Assembly: GCA_025963815.1 (NCBI GenBank)
Contig: JAOQAA010000337.1
Span: forward strand, 1 to 11,039
Length of the DNA stretch: 11,039 bases
Source of the DNA: Capsulimonas sp.
GTDB taxonomy: Bacteria > Armatimonadota > Armatimonadia > Armatimonadales > Capsulimonadaceae
Direction of reading: 5' to 3'
Shown here: piece by piece, positions 7,208 through 11,039 of the stretch
How positions within the stretch are numbered: the first letter of the stretch is position 1
Layout: each line of letters opens with the position of its first letter
Made by a program: the position numbers and the translations under genes
The notes under the pieces: model-generated
The model's database searches: none
Told to the model about the DNA's origin: nothing
Seen by the model: the letters and a program-made list of their open reading frames with translations, nothing else

Positions 7208-8002
7208 TTAAGCGCGCCAGATCAGCGGATTCATCTTGTCGTCGTTTAAGAGATCGCCGACCGTGAGCGATTCGAAGTATTCGGTCGGCAGGATGTTCTT
7301 GGTTCCATTGAAGGTCGAGCCATCGGGCATATAAGCGCACGTCATGGCGCGCCGGGGCTTGTTGGTCATGTTCGCGCCCGCGCCGTGCGCCGTCAGTCCG
7401 TTATGGAACACGACGGAGCCGGCTTTGCAGGGGGTGGCGACGGGTTCGATCGCGCGCCATTCGGGATACACATCGAACAATCCGCCCAGCTTCTTTCCGA
7501 TATCGACCGTTTCGTAGCGCGCGGTCTTATGCGTGCCCGGCAGGTAGTACAGGCAGCCGTTGGAGAGCGTGGCGTCGTCGAGCGCGACCCAGATCGAAAT
7601 GGAGCTGCGCGACGAGAACGACCAGTACGGGTTGTCCAGATGCCAGCCCGTCGGGTTGCCGTAGGGTGGCTTGATCAGGGCCTGATCGTGCCAAATGCGA
7701 ATCCCGTCCACTCCGGCGAGGGTTCCCGCCACCCGTCCCAGTGCGGGATCGTGCATGATTTCGTGCATGCCCGGATGGCTGTCCGCCAGCTTGAGGCACT
7801 GTGTGAACACCATCGCGAAATAAGCCTCGGAGCTCCCCTGATTGACCAATTCAGGATTGACGGACGCCAATCGCTGCGCCACGGACTCGTCCGTCGCCCA
7901 GCGCCAGCGCTCGAGGTCGTCCGGAGTCAAGAAGTTCTCCAGAACAATATATCCGTTTTCCTGATAAAACGCGATCTGATCCGGCGTCACTTGCGTGTTC
8001 AT
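7208..8002 (-). CDS. PhyH-family Fe(II)/2-oxoglutarate-dependent dioxygenase
   Basis: The product has 264 residues, typical for phytanoyl-CoA dioxygenase-like (PF05721) oxygenases, and no signal peptide. The iron-binding facial triad is visible: H121 and D123 in GWHLDNPYW, and distal H206 in HNGLTAHGAG. Arg217 or Arg218 in KPRRAM is the expected 2-oxoglutarate carboxylate ligand. The N-terminus FYQENGYIVLENFL is also characteristic of the family. The enzyme should hydroxylate a small organic substrate in the cytoplasm while converting 2-oxoglutarate to succinate and CO2; the substrate is unknown. I chose the ATG at 8002 because AAAGGAAA (8011-8018) lies 8 nt upstream and family homology begins there; the open frame extends further but looks non-coding. 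It is the first gene of an operon with the six-hairpin glycosidase and is divergent from an AraC regulator, so a role in sugar-derived metabolite processing is plausible. Confidence 0.88.
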   Translation of the reverse strand: MNTQVTPDQIAFYQENGYIVLENFLTPDDLERWRWATDESVAQRLASVNPELVNQGSSEAYFAMVFTQCLKLADSHPGMHEIMHDPALGRVAGTLAGVDGIRIWHDQALIKPPYGNPTGWHLDNPYWSFSSRSSISIWVALDDATLSNGCLYYLPGTHKTARYETVDIGKKLGGLFDVYPEWRAIEPVATPCKAGSVVFHNGLTAHGAGANMTNKPRRAMTCAYMPDGSTFNGTKNILPTEYFESLTVGDLLNDDKMNPLIWRA

Positions 8003-8024
8003 ACGTGTTATTTCCTTTGATGTC

Positions 8025-8052
8025 TTGGAGGCCCTCACCCTAAATGTATTAT
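8025..8052 (+). promoter_or_regulatory. Candidate promoter of the AraC-family gene
   Basis: On the plus strand TTGGAG (8025-8030) and TATTAT (8047-8052) are separated by 16 bp, giving a start near 8059 and a 5' leader of about 60 nt to the ATG at 8121. The -10 box physically overlaps the -10 box of the opposite operon, so the two promoters should compete. The assignment rests on consensus match alone. Confidence 0.4.
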
Positions 8053-8053
8053 A
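8048..8053 (-). promoter_or_regulatory. Perfect -10 box of the PhyH-glycosidase operon
   Basis: The minus strand reads TATAAT at 8053-8048, which puts the transcription start near 8041, about 38 nt before the PhyH ATG. The -35 region at the right distance (8071-8076, TGGCGC on the minus strand) is far from consensus. A strong -10 with a poor -35 is the usual look of an activator-dependent promoter. Confidence 0.55.
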
Positions 8054-8075
8054 AGTGAGAATATCGCTGCGCGCC

Positions 8076-8116
8076 ATGGTGAAAGTGGCGAAAAACTTGT
8101 CTGCTATGGTAAAGTG
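8076..8116. promoter_or_regulatory. Pair of direct repeats, candidate AraC-type binding half-sites
   Basis: ATGGTGAAAGTG (8076-8087) recurs as ATGGTAAAGTG (8106-8116). The start-to-start spacing is 30 bp, about three helical turns, so both would face the same side of the DNA. Relative to the predicted PhyH start near 8041 they fall at about -35 to -46 and -65 to -75, where class II AraC-family activators bind. They lie in the leader of the AraC gene, so autoregulation is also possible. Binding itself is inference. Confidence 0.5.
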
Positions 8117-8120
8117 CGCT

Positions 8121-8978
8121 ATGGCGCTGCATCCACTGCAATCACAGATCTTATACTTCAACGATATCCCCACCCCGCTCGGTCAGATCACCGGCCTGGG
8201 CGTGATCCACAATGGGACCGGAACCGAGCGGGGCGTTTTTCGGGTGTACGGGAATTACGCGCTCGCGTATTTCCTGGAAGGGACGGGGGAGTATCGTGAT
8301 GCGAATGGGTATCGGCATCGCATCGTTCCGGGCGATCTCGTGCTGGTGACCCCCGAGCTGCCGCATCGGTACACGACCCGGCCGGGGCGATACTGGAGCG
8401 AATGCTACTTGATCTTCGACGGCCCCGTCTTCGATCTGTGCCTTGCGCGGGGCGTCTTGAACTCCGCGCGCCCGGTGCGCCACCTGGAACCAATCGATCT
8501 CTGGCAGGCTCGTCTGCTGTCGATCGTGGCGTCGCCGTCATCTCAGTCGCCGGTGGAGAAGGGGGCGGAGGTCAGCCGACTGCTGGCGCTGCTGATGGAA
8601 ATCTCCGCCCTCGACAATGCGCCGCCGCCCGAACACGGCGCGCCCGCGTGGCTCGCGACGGCGAAGGCAATATTGGACGCGGAACTCGAAATCGAAATCG
8701 ATCTCCAGGCGGTGGCCAATGAGCTGGGATTATCCTACGAAACCTTCCGCAAAGGCTTCCAAAAGCAGTTCGGCGTCTCGCCCGGTCTTTACCGAACCCA
8801 GCGCCGGATCGCCGTCGCCTGCCGCCTATTAAAGCTGACCACGATGACCCATCAGCGCATCGCCGCACACCTGGGCTTTTCGGACGAGTTCCATTTTTCC
8901 AAACGGTTCAAGCAGATCGTGGGCGTCAGCCCCCGCGAGTACCGGCGGGGGAGTGCGGAGGAGGTTGAGAGGGAGTGA
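8121..8978 (+). CDS. AraC-family transcriptional regulator with N-terminal cupin sensor
   Basis: The product has 285 residues, the usual AraC/XylS length. Residues ~15-110 form a cupin-like ligand-binding domain: ERGVFRVYGNYALAYFLEGTGEYR, then VPGDLVLVTPELPHRY. Residues ~185-280 are the double helix-turn-helix DNA-binding domain, with DLQAVANELGLSYETFRKGF as the first HTH, RIAVACRLLKLT as the linker helix and IAAHLGFSDEFHFSKRFKQ plus GVSPREYRRG as the second HTH and family signature. A cytoplasmic activator that senses a sugar or sugar derivative and switches on the divergent PhyH-glycosidase operon is the natural reading. The frame stays open back to a GTG at 8055, but those 22 codons overlap the promoter and the direct repeats and look non-family, so I use the ATG at 8121. 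The Shine-Dalgarno there is weak (GGTAAAG). Confidence 0.9.
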   Translation: MALHPLQSQILYFNDIPTPLGQITGLGVIHNGTGTERGVFRVYGNYALAYFLEGTGEYRDANGYRHRIVPGDLVLVTPELPHRYTTRPGRYWSECYLIFDGPVFDLCLARGVLNSARPVRHLEPIDLWQARLLSIVASPSSQSPVEKGAEVSRLLALLMEISALDNAPPPEHGAPAWLATAKAILDAELEIEIDLQAVANELGLSYETFRKGFQKQFGVSPGLYRTQRRIAVACRLLKLTTMTHQRIAAHLGFSDEFHFSKRFKQIVGVSPREYRRGSAEEVERE

Positions 8979-9020
8979 GAGGGGTGGCTGCCGAATGGAG
9001 CAGAGAGTGCTAAGTTTGGT

Positions 9021-9061
9021 CCCTCCGCCCCAATACTGGTCCCCAGTATTGGGGCGGAGGG
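9021..9061. terminator. 19-bp-arm palindrome between convergent genes
   Basis: CCCTCCGCCCCAATACTGG (9021-9039) is followed by TCC and then its exact reverse complement (9043-9061). The RNA hairpin would be very stable in either direction. It lies between the 3' ends of the AraC gene (+) and the M56 gene (-), where a bidirectional terminator would be useful. No T-run follows, so intrinsic termination is not certain; it may be part of a dispersed intergenic repeat instead. Confidence 0.5.
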
Positions 9062-9124
9062 GCTGAATACCCACACGAATTGGGGCGGAGGGGCTGAATA
9101 CCCACACGAATTGGGACGGAGCGG
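9049..9124. repeat. 31-bp tandem repeat, two exact copies plus a degraded third
   Basis: The unit beginning TTGGGGCGGAGGGGCTGAAT and ending ACCCACACGAA occurs exactly at 9049-9079 and 9080-9110. A partial degenerate third copy (TTGGGACGGAGCGG) spans 9111-9124. The first 13 bp of the unit are also the outer part of the right arm of the palindrome at 9021-9061, so the palindrome and tandem array are physically fused. The array ends 18 bp before the M56 stop codon. Confidence 0.85.
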
Positions 9125-9142
9125 CGGAACGCCACCGATTTC

Positions 9143-11039
9143 TTAATGCGCCGCGACCGTGAAGTTGACCGTTTTTGTTTCCCCCTTCGCGACCGTCACC
9201 GTTTGGTTCTGCTCGGGCGATGGGCCGTCCGCGATATACACCTCGCTCTCGCCCGGCGCGACGCGCAGGCGATAGCGGCCGTCGAAGTCGGTGTCTGTCA
9301 TGAGGACCATGGCGCTGGATCGGGGACGGTGCGGGCCGTAGCTGGCGATGTGTACACTCTTGCGCGGTTTGCCTTCGGCGTCCGTCACGCGGCCGGCGAT
9401 GAACCCGCCGGAGGTGAGCACGAGGTTTTGTAAGGGGGTGCTCGCGCCTTCCTGGCCCTTCGCTCCCTCGATCGCGGCCGCCACCCACAGTTCTTCGGGA
9501 CCAGTCCCAGGAGGCGCGTCTGGGAACAGCACGGCAATATTGTAGGGCGCGCTGGTCAGGCCGTGGATCTGGTAGGTTCCATCGGCGGCGGTCGTGGCTT
9601 CGCCCCAGACGACCCGGCGCGCTTCGTCCACGCTGGGACGGGCTGCGCCCGGAGGCAGGGGGATCCTGACTCCATGCGGCAGAACGGAGTTGCCCTGGGC
9701 CGCTCCCCATAGCGCATCCATAGCGTCGTTCTGCATTTGCGCGCCCACTCGTACGTTGGCCGCCGGTTTCCCGTCCTCATAGATCACGCGGCCCGTCAAG
9801 GACGCCCGGCCCAGAGGTCCCGACGGCGTTTTGGCCTGCTGACCAATCGTCGGAGTGAAGACCACGGGCTGGCCGTCGGGAACCCAACTGACGCGGCCGT
9901 CGGCGAAAAGGTAATGGGTCCCGCCTTCGTGGCGGCCTGGGACTGGGACCGACTCGCCTCCATCGAACGCGTTTCGGGTTCCCCGTGTGCTTTCAAAGAG
10001 CAGGACGACGTGGGCCGGATCTTGGAGAGTGACGAGATTGACGCCGGAGAGCGCCTTGTTGAACGCATATCCGTAAGTCTGCGTCGCCGGAGCGCCTGGA
10101 TCGCGCATCAGCGACTGAATGAATTTCGGATCGTCGTGAAACACTTGAGCGCCTTCGTCGACCCACCGGTCGGCGCGGGGCAGCGCGCCGCCATGTTCCG
10201 TGGCGTACTCGACCATGCGTAATCCCAACTGCCGGAGGTTGGAGAGCGACACCATTTTCTCCGCATCCTGCCGCGCCTTCGCTTCGGACTGGTCCTGCGC
10301 GGCGGTGCGCAGGGCGGCGACGGGCGCCAAGATCAGCACGGTGACCGCCAGGGCCGCCATCACCCAGGGCCGGCTTGCAGCGCGGCGGCTGAGGCTGGTC
10401 TGGAGGATCGCGCGCAGCCGGTCTTCGACCTGGGGACGCTGGGCCATGGCGATGGCTGCGCCGGGGCGAGGCGCTCCGACCTGTGACAGATGCTTTGCGA
10501 TCTCCAGCAAATGTCCCGCGTAATCCGTCGGGCGAATTCCAGAGGCGAGGACCGCGTCATCGCAGGCGCGCTCGCTTTCGGCGCGCATTTGCTTTGCCGC
10601 CACCCACGCCATGGGATTAAACCAATGCAGCGCGCAGACGACGCCGGCGAGCGCATGCCACGCCCAGTCCCGGCGGGCGATGTGCGCCAGCTCATGACGC
10701 AGCGCCGCTGTCCGCAGAGGGACGGGCCATGCTTCGGCGCCCATCGGCAGCAGCACGATGGGCCGCCGCAGCCCCGTCGTCATGGGAACGGCGACCGCGC
10801 TCTGACGCAGTTCCACGTCGCGCCGGCCGATTCCCGCTTCCTTCGCCAATCGTCGTATTTCTTGGGTCAGAACGGTATCCGTCACGAGAGAAGCGCGGCG
10901 CGCGGTTCGTCCCGCCAGCATCATTCCCACAGTCAGCCGTATGAGCGCCCCGAGTGCGACGATGGCCCAGACGCCAATCAGCAGCCGAGGTCGTGGATCG
11001 GCGGGAGCGGTCATCGCCGCTTCCTCCGGGCGTGCGGTC
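9143..11039 (-). CDS. BlaR1/M56-family membrane zinc peptidase fused to H-X9-DG pseudopilin-like and carboxypeptidase-regulatory-like domains (5' end outside window)
   Basis: The reading frame is open through the right edge, and the first in-window ATG (11014) sits in a loop before a membrane helix, so the true start lies beyond the window. Numbered from that Met (623 residues): membrane helix ~11-33; M56 zinc-binding HELAH at 107-111; ALHWFNPMAW hydrophobic stretch ~118-137; ESERACDDAVL with the likely third zinc ligand E148; membrane helix ~215-235. The segment at ~245-385 then reads like a type II pseudopilin: SNLRQLGLRMVEYATEHGG, and an H362-X9-D372G373 motif before VSWVPD. Two carboxypeptidase-regulatory-like beta domains follow (SLTGRVIYEDGKPAANVRV at ~405; FIAGRVTDAEGKPRKSVHI at ~538). 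BlaR1-type M56 proteins sense signals and cleave a partner repressor such as BlaI. Here the C-terminal half replaces the penicillin-binding domain of BlaR1, so the signal is unlikely to be a beta-lactam. The domain order is seen; the function is inferred. Confidence 0.88.
   Translation of the reverse strand, partial: TARPEEAAMTAPADPRPRLLIGVWAIVALGALIRLTVGMMLAGRTARRASLVTDTVLTQEIRRLAKEAGIGRRDVELRQSAVAVPMTTGLRRPIVLLPMGAEAWPVPLRTAALRHELAHIARRDWAWHALAGVVCALHWFNPMAWVAAKQMRAESERACDDAVLASGIRPTDYAGHLLEIAKHLSQVGAPRPGAAIAMAQRPQVEDRLRAILQTSLSRRAASRPWVMAALAVTVLILAPVAALRTAAQDQSEAKARQDAEKMVSLSNLRQLGLRMVEYATEHGGALPRADRWVDEGAQVFHDDPKFIQSLMRDPGAPATQTYGYAFNKALSGVNLVTLQDPAHVVLLFESTRGTRNAFDGGESVPVPGRHEGGTHYLFADGRVSWVPDGQPVVFTPTIGQQAKTPSGPLGRASLTGRVIYEDGKPAANVRVGAQMQNDAMDALWGAAQGNSVLPHGVRIPLPPGAARPSVDEARRVVWGEATTAADGTYQIHGLTSAPYNIAVLFPDAPPGTGPEELWVAAAIEGAKGQEGASTPLQNLVLTSGGFIAGRVTDAEGKPRKSVHIASYGPHRPRSSAMVLMTDTDFDGRYRLRVAPGESEVYIADGPSPEQNQTVTVAKGETKTVNFTVAAH

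Noticed and set aside
5906..7249. Long open frame (447 codons) on the + strand opposite the six-hairpin glycosidase
   Set aside because: The minus strand has a signal peptide and family-like motifs. The + frame is GC-driven shadow sequence without recognisable features.
8055..8120. Longer AraC start at GTG 8055, adding 22 residues
   Set aside because: No Shine-Dalgarno precedes it, it would begin about at or before the predicted transcript start, and the added residues come from the direct-repeat region rather than from family-like sequence.
8003..8173. N-terminal extension of the PhyH frame upstream of 8002
   Set aside because: The extension crosses the divergent promoter and the AraC start, while the ATG at 8002 has a good ribosome-binding site and matches the normal family N-terminus.
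9021..9124. CRISPR array
   Set aside because: The 31-bp copies are directly adjacent with no spacers between them, and no cas genes are present.

Overview
This is a GC-rich bacterial window. It looks like soil or plant-associated carbohydrate-degradation DNA, and my best guess at the phylum is Armatimonadota (Capsulimonas-like). That guess rests on a large secreted GH106-type rhamnosidase, a PhyH-family dioxygenase beside an AraC regulator, and an M56 peptidase carrying an 'H-X9-DG' pseudopilin-type segment. Planctomycetota or a related phylum is possible. No rRNA, tRNA, CRISPR array, phage or transposase gene is visible.

Layout from left to right. Positions 1-243 hold a possible gene tail ending at base 49 (+ strand) and a large GC-rich inverted-repeat element (65-199). 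Positions 244-3639 (- strand) encode a secreted GH106-family alpha-L-rhamnosidase. Its promoter and a perfect 15-bp-arm palindrome lie just upstream (3678-3720). Positions 3788-4177 (- strand) encode a small DoxX-like membrane protein. A second, degenerate copy of the same palindrome sits upstream of it, at exactly the same distance from the start codon. Positions 4332-4552 (+ strand) look like a small gene broken by a frameshift.

Positions 4634-8002 (- strand) are a two-gene operon: a PhyH-family Fe(II)/2-oxoglutarate oxygenase, then 39 bp later a secreted six-hairpin glycosidase of uncertain family. An AraC-family sensor-regulator (8121-8978, + strand) is transcribed divergently. The 118-bp gap between them holds a perfect TATAAT -10 box for the operon, and two direct repeats sit where AraC activator half-sites are expected. 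AraC and the next gene converge across a gap with a 19-bp-arm palindrome fused to a 31-bp tandem repeat (9021-9124). Positions 9143-11039 (- strand) are the 3' part of a BlaR1/M56 membrane zinc peptidase with an unusual C-terminal half: a pseudopilin-like H-X9-DG segment, then two carboxypeptidase-regulatory-like beta domains. Its N-terminus lies beyond the right edge.

Working model (inference): the window holds two separately controlled carbohydrate modules. One is GH106 plus DoxX-like, sharing a repressor-type operator. The other is PhyH plus six-hairpin glycosidase, controlled by the adjacent cupin-AraC regulator. An M56 sensor/peptidase of unrelated function follows. The regulator of the first module is not in the window.
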